Assembly: GCF_021513175.1 (NCBI RefSeq) | Contig: NZ_CP090953.1 | Location: forward strand, 1,545,001 to 1,609,000 | Source of the DNA: Sphingomonas sp. S2-65 | Lineage (GTDB): Bacteria; Pseudomonadota; Alphaproteobacteria; Sphingomonadales; Sphingomonadaceae | Reading direction: 5' to 3' | DNA: 64,000 nucleotides | Part shown: positions 17,797 through 26,698 of the stretch, piece by piece | Layout: every line of letters begins with the position of its first letter | How positions within the stretch are numbered: the stretch's first letter is position 1 | The notes under the pieces: generated by a model | The model's input: the letters and a program-made list of their open reading frames with translations, nothing else | Told to the model about the DNA's origin: nothing | Databases searched by the model: none | Program-made: the position numbers and the translations under genes

Positions 17797-19776
17797 ATGT
17801 CCGAAGACCTGTTTGCCGCACCCGGCGTGCCCTCGGGCACCTATGACGCCTCCTCGATCGAAGTCCTTGAAGGCCTGGAGCCCGTCCGGCGGCGTCCGGG
17901 CATGTATATCGGCGGCACCGACGAGCGCGCGCTCCACCATCTCGCCGCCGAAGTGCTCGACAACGCCATGGACGAGGCGGTCGCCGGCCACGCCAACCGC
18001 ATCGAGATCCATCTCGCCGCCGGCAACCGGCTGACGATCGTCGACAATGGCCGCGGCATGCCGATCGATCCGCACCCCAAATTCCCAGACAAGTCGGCGC
18101 TCGAAGTGATTCTCTCGATGCTCCACTCGGGCGGCAAGTTCAGCGGCAAGGCCTACGCCACCTCCGGCGGCCTCCACGGCGTCGGCATCAGCGTCGTCAA
18201 CGCGCTGTCCACCGACACCGTCATCGAAGTCGCGCGCGACCGCCAGCTCTACCGCCAGCGCTTCAGCCGCGGCCAGACGCTGGGCCCGCTCGAACATCTC
18301 GGCGCGACGCCCAATCGCCGCGGCACCAGCGTCGCCTTCAGCCCCGACGCCGAGATTTTCGGCCCCGAGATGATCTTCAAGCCGGCGCGGCTCTACAAGC
18401 TCGCCCGCTCCAAGGCCTATCTGTTCGCCGGGGTCGAGATCCGCTGGCGCTGCGATCCCTCGCTGCTCACCGACGATACGCCGGCCGAGGCCGTGTTCCA
18501 GTTCCCCGGCGGCCTCGCCGACCATCTCAAGGAGCAGATCGGCAACCGCGAATGCGCGTCGTCCGAATTCTTCTCCGGGCAGCAGGATTTCCCCGACGGC
18601 CAGGGCCGGGTGGAATGGGCGGTCGCCTGGCCGCTCTGGTCCGACGGTTCGTATAGCTGGTATTGCAACACCATCCCCACCCCCGATGGCGGCACTCACG
18701 AACAGGGCCTGCGTCAGGCGCTGGTCCGCAGCATGCGCAGCTTCGGCGACTTGGTCGGCCAGAAAAAGGCCAAGGACATCACCGCCGACGACGTCATGGT
18801 CGGCTCCGAACTGATGCTCTCGCTGTTCATCCGCGAACCGCAATTCCAGTCGCAGACCAAGGACCGCCTCACCTCGCCCGACGCCACCGCGCTCGTCGAA
18901 AAGGCCGTGCGCGACCATTTCGACCATTTCCTCACCGACAAGATGGAGCGCGGCAAGGCGCTGCTTTCCTATGTGCTCGAGCGGATGGACGATCGCCTGC
19001 GCCGCAAGCAGGAACGCGAGGTCAAGCGCAAGACCGCGACCTCGGGCCGCAAGCTCCGCCTCCCCGGCAAGCTCACCGATTGCGCCGCCGACAGCCCCGA
19101 AGGTACCGAGATGTTCATCGTCGAGGGCGATTCGGCCGGCGGCTCGGCCAAGCAGGCGCGCGACCGCAAGACCCAGGCGATCCTGCCGATCCGCGGCAAG
19201 ATCCTCAACGTCGCCAGCGCGACCAGCGCCAAGATCGGTGCCAATCAGGAAATCGCGGACCTCACCCTCGCCCTCGGCTGCGGCACCCGCAAGGACTGCG
19301 ACCCCAGCCAACTGCGCTATGAGCGCGTCATCATCATGACCGACGCCGATGTCGACGGCGCGCATATCGCAACGCTGCTGATGACCTTCTTCTTCCAGGA
19401 AATGCCCGACCTCGTCCGCCGCGGGCACCTCTATCTCGCCCAGCCGCCGCTCTACCGCCTCACCGTCGGCTCCAAGAGCCTCTACGCCCGCGACGATGCG
19501 CACCGCATCGAGATCGAGAAGACCGCGTTCAAGGGCAAGAAGGTCGAAGTCAGCCGGTTCAAGGGCCTGGGCGAAATGAACCCCAGCCAGCTCAAGGAAA
19601 CCACCATGGATCCCAAGACGCGCGGCCTGCTGCGCGTCACCCTGCCCCAGGAATATGAAGAGCGCGCAGGCGTGAAGGACCTGGTCGACCGCCTGATGGG
19701 CAACAACCCCGCCCACCGCTTCGCCTTCATCCAGGAAAACGCGGCAAGGCTCGACGAGGAAGTCATCGACGCCTGA
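17797..19776 (+). CDS. parE: DNA topoisomerase IV subunit B
   Basis: This 659-residue ATPase subunit works with ParC to separate daughter chromosomes. The GHKL motifs are VLDNAMDEAVAGHA, IVDNGRGMPID and GGLHGVGISVVNAL in the N-terminal 150 residues. The TOPRIM domain has IVEGDSAGGSAKQARD and IIMTDADVDGAHI. The C-terminal segment RFKGLGEMNP is present. It is shorter than GyrB and lacks the large GyrB insert, which favours ParE. The N-terminus SSIEVLEGLEPVRRRPGMYIG is typical. parC is not in the window. Confidence 0.95.
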   Translation: MSEDLFAAPGVPSGTYDASSIEVLEGLEPVRRRPGMYIGGTDERALHHLAAEVLDNAMDEAVAGHANRIEIHLAAGNRLTIVDNGRGMPIDPHPKFPDKSALEVILSMLHSGGKFSGKAYATSGGLHGVGISVVNALSTDTVIEVARDRQLYRQRFSRGQTLGPLEHLGATPNRRGTSVAFSPDAEIFGPEMIFKPARLYKLARSKAYLFAGVEIRWRCDPSLLTDDTPAEAVFQFPGGLADHLKEQIGNRECASSEFFSGQQDFPDGQGRVEWAVAWPLWSDGSYSWYCNTIPTPDGGTHEQGLRQALVRSMRSFGDLVGQKKAKDITADDVMVGSELMLSLFIREPQFQSQTKDRLTSPDATALVEKAVRDHFDHFLTDKMERGKALLSYVLERMDDRLRRKQEREVKRKTATSGRKLRLPGKLTDCAADSPEGTEMFIVEGDSAGGSAKQARDRKTQAILPIRGKILNVASATSAKIGANQEIADLTLALGCGTRKDCDPSQLRYERVIIMTDADVDGAHIATLLMTFFFQEMPDLVRRGHLYLAQPPLYRLTVGSKSLYARDDAHRIEIEKTAFKGKKVEVSRFKGLGEMNPSQLKETTMDPKTRGLLRVTLPQEYEERAGVKDLVDRLMGNNPAHRFAFIQENAARLDEEVIDA

Positions 19777-19783
19777 ATTGCAA

Positions 19784-19833
19784 TCCTCCCCCGCCAGGGG
19801 GAGGTGGCATGCGCAGCATGACGGAGGGGGAGG
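19784..19833. repeat. CCTCCCCC/GGGGGAGG composite palindrome after parE
   Basis: CCTCCCCC-GCCA-GGGGGAGG (19785-19804) is followed by TGGCATGCGCAGCATGACGG and a second GGGGGAGG (to 19833). It matches the hairpin at 15656-15679 and starts seven bases after the parE stop. Confidence 0.7.
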
Positions 19834-19840
19834 AAGCCCT

Positions 19841-20318
19841 GCCATCGCAGGCGATCCGTCCACCGCCCCCCATGGCGACACCGGCCCCTGGCTGGGCAGG
19901 CTTGCAGAGCCCCCGCCCATCCCACCCACTCCGTCATCCCGGCCTTGAGCCGGGATCCCGCTTCTTCTTCTGTGGGGCAAGGCAGCGGGACCCCGGCTCA
20001 AGGCCGGGGTGACAAAGGATAGGGTACGTCCGCAACTCAGCGGAAAGCCTTGGGGCGAGCCACAAGCGACACCAGACCGGGAAGCCCATCGCAGGCGATC
20101 GGTCCACAGCCCCCATGGCGACACCGCCCCCTGTCGGGGCAAGCCTGCAGAACCCTCGCCCACCCCCCACTCCGTCATCCCGGCCTTGAGCCGGGATCCC
20201 GCTTCTTCTTGCGGCGAGAGCAGCGGGACCCCGGCTCAAGGTCGGGGTGACAAAGGAAGATCGCGGCTCAGCGCAAATGACCCAAGCGGGGCAACAAACG
20301 ACGCCGGAGCCCCCCTCA
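19841..20318. repeat. tandem duplication of a 240-base unit carrying the intergenic palindrome
   Basis: Two head-to-tail units start at 19841 and 20085 with (G/C)CCATCGCAGGCGATC. Each continues through a shared C-rich segment to the palindrome (19932-20013 and 20173-20251). Each ends with a related tail beginning GTGACAAAGGA and including CTCAGCG. The rest of the 642-base gap to the next gene (20319-20418) shows nothing recognisable except the region that must hold that gene's promoter. Confidence 0.82.
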
Positions 20319-20418
20319 CCCAGCACGGGCGCATCGCCGGGGGATGACGCCGCCAAACCGCACGCCTAAGCTCGCGCCGCCGCGCTGCTGGCCCGTACCT
20401 CCTCTTCGGGATTTATCG

Positions 20419-21723
20419 ATGCGCCACGTGCTGACCGCTTGCGCCCTCCTCGCCCTGCCCGTCCCCGCATTGGGCCAGAGCGCCGCGCCAACCGCCGAGG
20501 TTCGGCCCGATCCCGCGTTCGATGCGCGCGTCCAGCAATTGCTCGCCATCCTGCAGGGCAGCGGCGACTATGCCGCCTTTTTCGCCCCCGCCTTCGTCGC
20601 GCAGGTCCCGCAGCCGCAGTTCGCTGCGATCAACGCCCAATTGGCGGCCGCGCATGGCGCGCCGCGCGCGGTGCTGGGGGCTCGGCCGAGTTCCCCATGG
20701 GACGCGATCGTCCGCGTCCGGTTCGGCGATGTCGTCGCGCTGCTCCGCCTGGTGGTCGATCCCCAGCCGCCGCATCAGGTGACCGGGTTGCTCTTCCAGG
20801 GCTTCGAGGCGCAGGAGGCGTCGATCGACGCCGTCGTCCAGGCGGTCCGCGCGCTGCCGGGCCAGAGCGGCTTCGCGCTTGCCCGGCTTGAGGCCAAGGG
20901 TCCCAAGCTGCTGGCCTCGTACCAACCCGACCGTCCGCTCGCGATCGGCTCGGCGTTCAAGCTGGTGATCCTTGCCGAACTCGCCCGCTCGATCCGCGCC
21001 GGCGAGCGGAAATGGGAGGATGCCGTGACGCTCGACGGATCGCCCCTCCCGGGCGGCGCCTATGCGACGGCGCCCAAGGGGACGCAGCTCAGCTACCGCG
21101 TGCTCGCCACCCAGATGATCTCGGTCAGTGACAACAGCGCCACCGACATCCTGCTGGGGGCGCTCGGCCGCGAAAAGATCGAGGCGATGATGCCGGTGAT
21201 CGGCATCGAAAATGCAGCGCGAAACCGCCCGTTTCTCTCCACGCTTGAGCTTTTCAAGCTGAAAGGCGTCGAAAAAGGCGCTTTGGGGCGTCGTTTCAGT
21301 GCGCTGGACGAACCTGGCCGCCGGGCGATGCTGGCCGGCGAGGTCGCGGCGGCGCCGCTCGCGGGCATCGATCCGACGCTGTTCCGGGACGGCAAGCCGG
21401 TCGGGATCGACACGCTCGAATGGTTCGAATCGCCTGCCGACCTCGTCCGCGTGCTCGACTGGTTCCGCCGCAACCTGACCCCGGAACTACGTGCGATCCT
21501 TGGGAAAAATCCCGGCGTGCCCGATGTCGCCGCGGCCCGCTGGTCCTGGATCGGCTACAAGGGCGGGTCCGAACCCGGCGTGATGAGCATGCACTATCTG
21601 CTCCAGGCCAGGGACGGCGGCTGGTATGCGCTCAGTGCCAGCTGGAACGATCCCGCCAAGGACGTGGATCAGATGCGGTTCGGATCGCTGATCGCCCGCG
21701 CGGTCGAGTTGAGCGGCAACTAG
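20419..21723 (+). CDS. beta-lactamase-fold serine hydrolase with an N-terminal NTF2-like domain
   Basis: This 434-residue exported protein is called from ATG 20419, where a signal peptide starts (MRHVLTACALLALPVPALGQ). Residues of about 30-130 look like a small NTF2/DUF3887-like domain. The second domain has the class A serine beta-lactamase motifs: SxxK as S178-A-F-K181 (GSAFKLVI), SDN at 237-239 (SVSDNSATD) and KGG at 381-383 (GYKGGSEPGVMS) in place of KTG. The two-domain layout resembles mycobacterial LpqF-type lipoproteins more than a true resistance enzyme. A Glu166 equivalent is not obvious to me. The role is likely in the cell wall or as an esterase; antibiotic hydrolysis is unproven. 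Confidence 0.82.
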   Translation: MRHVLTACALLALPVPALGQSAAPTAEVRPDPAFDARVQQLLAILQGSGDYAAFFAPAFVAQVPQPQFAAINAQLAAAHGAPRAVLGARPSSPWDAIVRVRFGDVVALLRLVVDPQPPHQVTGLLFQGFEAQEASIDAVVQAVRALPGQSGFALARLEAKGPKLLASYQPDRPLAIGSAFKLVILAELARSIRAGERKWEDAVTLDGSPLPGGAYATAPKGTQLSYRVLATQMISVSDNSATDILLGALGREKIEAMMPVIGIENAARNRPFLSTLELFKLKGVEKGALGRRFSALDEPGRRAMLAGEVAAAPLAGIDPTLFRDGKPVGIDTLEWFESPADLVRVLDWFRRNLTPELRAILGKNPGVPDVAAARWSWIGYKGGSEPGVMSMHYLLQARDGGWYALSASWNDPAKDVDQMRFGSLIARAVELSGN

Positions 21724-21807
21724 ACGCCCAAGTCGCTGATTTATAGACGTTATTCAGGCAGCCGAGGCCCGCCTCAACCCGGTGCTTCGGCGTCAACAAG
21801 ATGCTCG

Positions 21808-22599
21808 CTACGACGCCAGCGCCTCGACGATGCTCCGCACCTTCTTCTGCCGCCACTGCGGCAAGGGTGCCACGAACCAGAACCCCAGCCGCGCCGGCTT
21901 CGGCTCGCCGATCGTCTCCAGCCGCCCCGCGGCAATGTCCGTCCGCGCCAGCAATTCCGGCACCGTCGCCCGGCCCAGCCCCTGCACCGCCGCCTCGATC
22001 GCCAGCCCCGCATCGGCCACCCGCACCAGCGACGCCTCGTCCTCGGCCAGGCACCCCGTCCAGGCGATCGCAGTATCGATCCCGCCCCCGGGCCGCTGCA
22101 CGGTCACCAACCCGTCGCTCTCGATCGCTTCCCCCTCATGCTCGCCCGGCCCCTCGCCCCAGCGGATCGCCAGGTCGAGATTCGCCTCGGTGAAGTCCAG
22201 CGCCTCATCCGCCGGAACGATCATGAAGCGCAGCTCGGGATCGCGCCGCGCGACCTCCGAAAGCTTGGGCATCAGCCACTTCGCGGTCAGGTCGCGAGGT
22301 GCCGCAATGGTCAGAGACTTGGACGACTGCCCCGCCTGCATCGCGCGCACCGACTCCTCGAATTGCAGGAAACCCGCGCGCAACGCGATAAGCCCCGCCT
22401 CGGCCTCGGGGGTCAGCTCCAGTCCCTTGGTGGTGCGGCGGAACAGCACCACGCCCAGCGTATCCTCCAGCGCGCGGATCTGCTGGCCGACTGCCGCCGG
22501 CGTAACCGCCAATTCGTCGGCAGCGCGCGTGAACGACAGGTGCCGAGCGGCGGCATCGAGCACACGCAGGCCGTTCAGGGGAAGGTGGGTACGCTTCAT
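21808..22599 (-). CDS. LysR-family transcriptional regulator, GcvA-like
   Basis: This 263-residue regulator starts at 22599, overlapping the apaG stop by four bases. The N-terminal winged HTH is LNGLRVLDAAARHLSFTRAA, then DELAVTPAAVGQQI, matching the GcvA/AmpR branch of LysR regulators. An effector domain follows (LTIAAPRDLTAKWLMPKL, then FTEANLDLAIRWGEG). Because it is the third gene of a metZ-apaG operon rather than divergent, its target is not given by position. It is slightly short for the family (about 295), with a truncated-looking C-terminus. Confidence 0.85.
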   Translation of the reverse strand: MKRTHLPLNGLRVLDAAARHLSFTRAADELAVTPAAVGQQIRALEDTLGVVLFRRTTKGLELTPEAEAGLIALRAGFLQFEESVRAMQAGQSSKSLTIAAPRDLTAKWLMPKLSEVARRDPELRFMIVPADEALDFTEANLDLAIRWGEGPGEHEGEAIESDGLVTVQRPGGGIDTAIAWTGCLAEDEASLVRVADAGLAIEAAVQGLGRATVPELLARTDIAAGRLETIGEPKPARLGFWFVAPLPQWRQKKVRSIVEALAS

Positions 22600-22997
22600 C
22601 CCGTCACCGCCGGCGCCGTCAGCGCGAACTTGGGAATGGCGACATCGAACGCCGCGCCGTCCGCACCGATCATATGGTAGCTGCCCTGCATGGTGCCGGT
22701 GGGCGTCGACAACGGGCAGCCCGAAACATAGTCGAAGCTCGAGCCCGGATCGATCACCGGCTGCTCGCCGACGACGCCTTCGCCCTCCACCGTGTGACGG
22801 CCACCGCGTCCATCGGTGATGATCCAATGCCGCGTGAGCAGTTGGACCGGCGCCGCGCCTTCGTTCTCGATGCGGATATGATAGGCCCAGAACCAGCGCC
22901 CGCGTGCCGGTTCGGACTGTTCCGGGAGATAGGACACCGAAACCCGCACGACGATGCCGCTGGTCTCCGCCTCTTCCGTGAACAACGCCTTCATCAT
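22596..22997 (-). CDS. apaG: ApaG domain protein
   Basis: This 133-residue protein has the ApaG immunoglobulin-like fold. Motifs are VVRVSVSYLPEQSEP, WFWAYHIRIENEG, VQLLTRHWIITDGRG and VEGEGVVGEQPVIDPG, then FDYVSGCPLSTPTGTMQGSY. It is linked in the literature to Co2+ resistance and diadenosine tetraphosphate metabolism, but its biochemical role is not settled. It overlaps metZ by four bases and the LysR gene by four bases, so the three are coupled. Confidence 0.95.
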   Translation of the reverse strand: MMKALFTEEAETSGIVVRVSVSYLPEQSEPARGRWFWAYHIRIENEGAAPVQLLTRHWIITDGRGGRHTVEGEGVVGEQPVIDPGSSFDYVSGCPLSTPTGTMQGSYHMIGADGAAFDVAIPKFALTAPAVTG

Positions 22998-24202
22998 AGG
23001 CCGACTTGTCGCAATGCCTGGTCGAGGTCGGCGATCAGGTCCTCCGGATCCTCCAGCCCGACGTTCAGGCGCAGCAAATTCTCGGTAACGCCCATTTCGA
23101 GCCGCTTCTCTTCGCTGACGCCCGAATGGGTGGTCGAGGACGGGTGCGTCATCAGCGAACGCGAGTCACCGATGTTGTTCGAGATGTCGATCAGTTCCAG
23201 CCCGTCGAGCAGCCCATGCGCCTGGCTGCGTCCGACCGCGACCTCGAACGAAAAGATCGGGCCTGCCGCTGCCATCTGGCGCATGAACAGCGCGTGCTGC
23301 GGATGGCTCGGGAGTGCTGGGAAGTTCACCTTGGGCACGCGGCCTTCCAGGAAACTGCCGACCTTGAGCGCATTCTCGCTTTGCCGCCGGATGCGCAGAT
23401 CGAGCGTCTCCAGCCCCTTGAGAACCACCCAGGCGTTGAATGCACTCAGCGTCGGGCCGGTGTTACGGTGGAAGGGGAGCAGCGTGTTCGTGATGAAGTC
23501 CTCGGTCCCCGCAACTGCCCCGGCAAGCACGCGTCCCTGTCCGTCCATCATCTTGGTCGCGGAATAAGCGACGATATCCGCACCCCATTCCATCGGGCGC
23601 TGCAGGGCGGGCGTGGCGAAGGCGTTGTCGACCACCGTCTTGATACCGCGCGCACGGGCGATGCCGCACACCGCCTCCAGATCCACGACGTCCATCGTCG
23701 GGTTGGCCGGAGTCTCGAAGAAGAACAGCTTGGTGTTGTCTTGTACCGCGTCCTGGAATTGCTGCGGATCGCGCGCATCGACGATCGAGGCCTGGATGCC
23801 GAACTTGGGCAGCAATGTGTCGGTGAGCCAGCGGCACGAACCGAATGCTGCACGTCCGGCGACGATGTGGTCGCCCTGCTCCAATTGGCACAGCAAGGCG
23901 GCGGTCATCGCCGCCATGCCGGTCGCCATCGAACGGCATGCCTCGGCGCCTTCCAAAAGGGCGATGCGCTGTTCCAGCATCTCCACCGTTGGGTTCTGGA
24001 GGCGCGAATAGGTCATCCCCTCCTGCTCGCCGGCGAAGCGAGCCGCGGCATCGGCAGCGCAGTCATAGGCATAGCCCGAGGTGAGGAAGAGCGCCTCGCT
24101 GGTTTCGCCGAATTCGCTGCGCGCCGTTCCGCCGCGTACCGCCTGAGTGGCTGGCTTCCAGTTGCGGGTGATGCTCGGGTCTTGTCCGGTGCGGCGCTTC
24201 AT
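22994..24202 (-). CDS. metZ: O-succinylhomoserine sulfhydrylase
   Basis: This 402-residue PLP enzyme makes homocysteine from an O-acylhomoserine and sulfide. The PLP lysine is in YSATKMMDGQGR. Other Cys/Met-family motifs are TYSRLQNPTVEMLE, FFETPANPTMDVVDL and THSGVSEEKRLEMGV. The N-terminus NWKPATQAVRGGTARSEFGE is typical of alphaproteobacterial MetZ. Its place upstream of apaG suggests an operon. I looked for a SAM-II riboswitch in the 5' region and did not see one. Confidence 0.94.
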   Translation of the reverse strand: MKRRTGQDPSITRNWKPATQAVRGGTARSEFGETSEALFLTSGYAYDCAADAAARFAGEQEGMTYSRLQNPTVEMLEQRIALLEGAEACRSMATGMAAMTAALLCQLEQGDHIVAGRAAFGSCRWLTDTLLPKFGIQASIVDARDPQQFQDAVQDNTKLFFFETPANPTMDVVDLEAVCGIARARGIKTVVDNAFATPALQRPMEWGADIVAYSATKMMDGQGRVLAGAVAGTEDFITNTLLPFHRNTGPTLSAFNAWVVLKGLETLDLRIRRQSENALKVGSFLEGRVPKVNFPALPSHPQHALFMRQMAAAGPIFSFEVAVGRSQAHGLLDGLELIDISNNIGDSRSLMTHPSSTTHSGVSEEKRLEMGVTENLLRLNVGLEDPEDLIADLDQALRQVGL

Positions 24203-24285
24203 ATCGCCTGCTTTGCCGGGTGGCGCGCGGGTACGTCAACCAAGTCCGGCATGACGCGGCTGAATTGATCGTTTATCGCCGCCCC

Positions 24286-25584
24286 ATGCTCGACCGCCTT
24301 ACCGCTCTCAGGAACCGCCCCTTTCTCGTTGCGCTCCTGGTCGGCATCGCTGCCCAGTTGCTTTTCACGTTCCATCTCGACCAGCCGAGCCGGATCATGT
24401 TCGACGAAGTGCATTATGTGCCTGCTGCGCAGGCGCTGCTCGACTTGGCGGCCCCCCGCAACATCGAACATCCGCTGGTCGGCAAGGAACTGATCGCCGC
24501 GAGCATCGCCCTGCTGGGCGACAACCCGTTCGGCTGGCGCGGCGCGGCCACGGTCGCAGGGACGACCACCGTGCTCGGAGTCTTTGCCATCCTCTGGCTG
24601 CTGACGGCTTCGATGCGCGCGGCGCTGGTCGGCGCAGTGCTGGCCGCGCTGAACCAGACGTTGTTCGTCCAGGCGCGGACTGGGATGCTCGACGTATTCC
24701 TCGGCGCCTTCCTGATCTGGGCGATCGCGCTGCTGCTCTGGGGCATGCGCGGGTCGCCACGCCACGCGTGGGGGCGGTGGATCGGCGCGAGTGTGCTGCT
24801 GGGGCTGGCGGTGGGCGTGAAATGGGCCGCCGTGCCCTATGTCGTGTTGGCGGTACTGGCCTTCGTGGCGATCCGCGTGCGCGACGCGCGACGCGCGGGG
24901 CGCTCGCTGGCCTGGGCACTGGCGGGAACAGACCAGCCGCATTGGCGGGGGATCGGCACCGTCCCTGGCCTGCTGGTGATGGGCATCGTCAGCATCGCAG
25001 TCTATTTCCTGACCTTCCTGCCCGCCTTTTTCTACACGCTGGAGCCGCTGACGCTTGGCGGGCTGATCCCGCTTCAGCAGCAGATGTGGGAACTCCAGAC
25101 CCAGATCCTCCCGTCGCACAATTATCAGTCGGACTGGTGGAGCTGGCCGCTGATGCTCCGCCCGATCTGGTATTTCTACGAATGGGATCGTGGCGCGCAG
25201 CGCGGCGTGCTGTTGATCGGCAATCCCGTCGTGATGTGGGGCGGGCTTGCCGCAGTGCTGGCGTGCTTCTGGGCGGGATTGCGCGAGAGGTCGGGCCGCG
25301 CGCTCGGCGTGGCGCTGCTCTGGACGGCGTCCGTTGCAATCTACGCAGTGATCCCGAAATCGCTCGGCTTCTATTATTACTACCACCTCTCCGGGCTGTT
25401 CCTGTGCCTGGCGATCCCGGTGGCGTTCCTGCACTTCGATCGCGGGCGCGGTCGCGGCTGGGAGGAATGGTTCGTCGCCGCGTCGGTCGTGGCGTTCGTC
25501 TATTTCTACCCGATCCTGGCGGCGTCCGCGCTCAAGGACGCGCAGGGCTTCACGCATTGGATGTGGTTCCCCAGCTGGCGGTGA
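24286..25584 (+). CDS. GT39-family glycosyltransferase (protein O-mannosyltransferase-like)
   Basis: This 432-residue polytopic membrane protein is called from ATG 24286 (MLDRLTALRNRPFLV). Its first periplasmic loop has the PMT signature: the acidic pair in FDEVHYVPAAQALLDL, then NIEHPLVGKELI and GDNPFGWRGAA. In PMT proteins the Asp-Glu pair is catalytic and HPPxGK is conserved; here it reads HPLVGK. About nine to eleven helices follow, with a late motif KSLGFYYYYHLSG. PMTs move mannose from a polyprenyl phosphate carrier to Ser/Thr. The protein acceptor here is an inference; lipid A or lipid-linked acceptors are possible. It converges with a polyprenyl-P-mannose synthase-like gene 10 bases away. 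Confidence 0.82.
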   Translation: MLDRLTALRNRPFLVALLVGIAAQLLFTFHLDQPSRIMFDEVHYVPAAQALLDLAAPRNIEHPLVGKELIAASIALLGDNPFGWRGAATVAGTTTVLGVFAILWLLTASMRAALVGAVLAALNQTLFVQARTGMLDVFLGAFLIWAIALLLWGMRGSPRHAWGRWIGASVLLGLAVGVKWAAVPYVVLAVLAFVAIRVRDARRAGRSLAWALAGTDQPHWRGIGTVPGLLVMGIVSIAVYFLTFLPAFFYTLEPLTLGGLIPLQQQMWELQTQILPSHNYQSDWWSWPLMLRPIWYFYEWDRGAQRGVLLIGNPVVMWGGLAAVLACFWAGLRERSGRALGVALLWTASVAIYAVIPKSLGFYYYYHLSGLFLCLAIPVAFLHFDRGRGRGWEEWFVAASVVAFVYFYPILAASALKDAQGFTHWMWFPSWR

Positions 25585-25594
25585 GATCCAGGGG

Positions 25595-26698
25595 TCAGTA
25601 GCGCCCCCAGGTGAAGCGCGACGAGAGTGCGAAATTCCACACCGCGGCGACCACGATTCCGGCCAGCGCCGAGACACGCCAATCGCCATGCTGGACGTTG
25701 TGGAGGAACGCCGCCACCCCGACATTCGCCGCCGCGCCCACCGCGCAGACGATGCAGAAGCTCACCCAGCCGGCGAACAGCGCCTTCGCGCCCTTCAGCC
25801 GCTGCTCGCGATACGTCAGCGTATTGTTGAGGAAGAAGTTGAAGGTCATCGCCGCCAGGATCGCGATGACCGTCGCAGTGACGAACGGCACGTCCGCCTC
25901 GCGAAACAGCAATCCGAGCACCAGGAAGTGGATGCCCGCGCCGATCGCGCCGATCGCCGAGAACATCGCGAAGCGCACCGGCACGACCTTGCCGAACATC
26001 CGGTCGTAGATCGCGATCAGATATTCCATCGCGACGACGTGATCGAGCTTGCTCTCGCCCTCGCTGCGCGTGCGGAACACGTAAGGCAGCTCGATAAAGG
26101 TCAACGGCTTGGGCGAGGCGGTCATGATGTCCAGCAGGATCTTGAAGCCGATGGCCGATAGCGTCGGTACCAGCCCGCGCACGATGTCGGCACGGATCAT
26201 GAAGAAGCCGCTCATCGGATCGCTGAGTTCGGCCTTGAGCACCCGGCGTGAAAGCTTGGTGGCGAAGGCCGATTTCGCCACGCGGTCGCGGTCCCATTCG
26301 CCAGTGCCGCCGCCCTCGACGAAGCGCGAGCCGACCACCAAGTCCAGCGCAGGGTCGCCAGCCAGCGCATCGAGCATGGCCGGCAGCAGCCGCTCGTCAT
26401 GCTGCAAGTCGCCGTCGATCACCGCGACCACGGGCGCCGCGGTCGCGCACATCCCCTCGATACATGCCGAGGAGAGCCCGCGGCGGCCGATCCGCTGGAT
26501 CACCCGCACTCGCCTGTCGAGCCGAGCCAGCTCGCGCGCCGCATCGGCCGTGCCGTCCGGGCTGTTGTCGTCGACGAAGATCGCTTCCCAGTTGCGACCT
26601 TCCAGTGCCTGGTCGAGCTTCGCGATCAACGTCGGCACATTCGCGCGTTCGTTGAAGGTCGGAATGACGACTGCGAGCTCGAGCAGGTCGGAGGTCAC
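25595..26698 (-). CDS. dolichol-phosphate mannose synthase-like glycosyltransferase fused to a GtrA domain
   Basis: This 367-residue protein has two parts. Residues 1-235 are a GT2 domain with [12 protein letters not shown], the first Asp pair in [10 protein letters not shown], the catalytic DxD in [10 protein letters not shown], and [10 protein letters not shown]. They resemble DPM1-type polyprenyl-phosphate mannose or glucose synthases. Residues of about 240-365 hold four helices of GtrA type ([17 protein letters not shown], then [16 protein letters not shown]), which flips or anchors the lipid-linked sugar in related systems. It probably makes the donor for the convergent GT39 enzyme. It overlaps leuB by four bases. 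Confidence 0.87.
   Translation of the reverse strand: MTSDLLELAVVIPTFNERANVPTLIAKLDQALEGRNWEAIFVDDNSPDGTADAARELARLDRRVRVIQRIGRRGLSSACIEGMCATAAPVVAVIDGDLQHDERLLPAMLDALAGDPALDLVVGSRFVEGGGTGEWDRDRVAKSAFATKLSRRVLKAELSDPMSGFFMIRADIVRGLVPTLSAIGFKILLDIMTASPKPLTFIELPYVFRTRSEGESKLDHVVAMEYLIAIYDRMFGKVVPVRFAMFSAIGAIGAGIHFLVLGLLFREADVPFVTATVIAILAAMTFNFFLNNTLTYREQRLKGAKALFAGWVSFCIVCAVGAAANVGVAAFLHNVQHGDWRVSALAGIVVAAVWNFALSSRFTWGRY

Noticed and set aside
17647..20178. Long minus-strand open frame (843 codons) opposite parE
   Set aside because: parE is unambiguous, and the antisense frame also runs through intergenic palindromes. It has no family motif.
17384..20251. CRISPR array
   Set aside because: The repeats are about 80-base palindromes with irregular spacing and no short uniform spacers, and no cas gene is present. 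They are REP-type elements.
24203..24285. SAM-II riboswitch before metZ
   Set aside because: This element is common before metZ in some alphaproteobacteria, but I could not find its conserved pairing blocks here, and the leader is very short.
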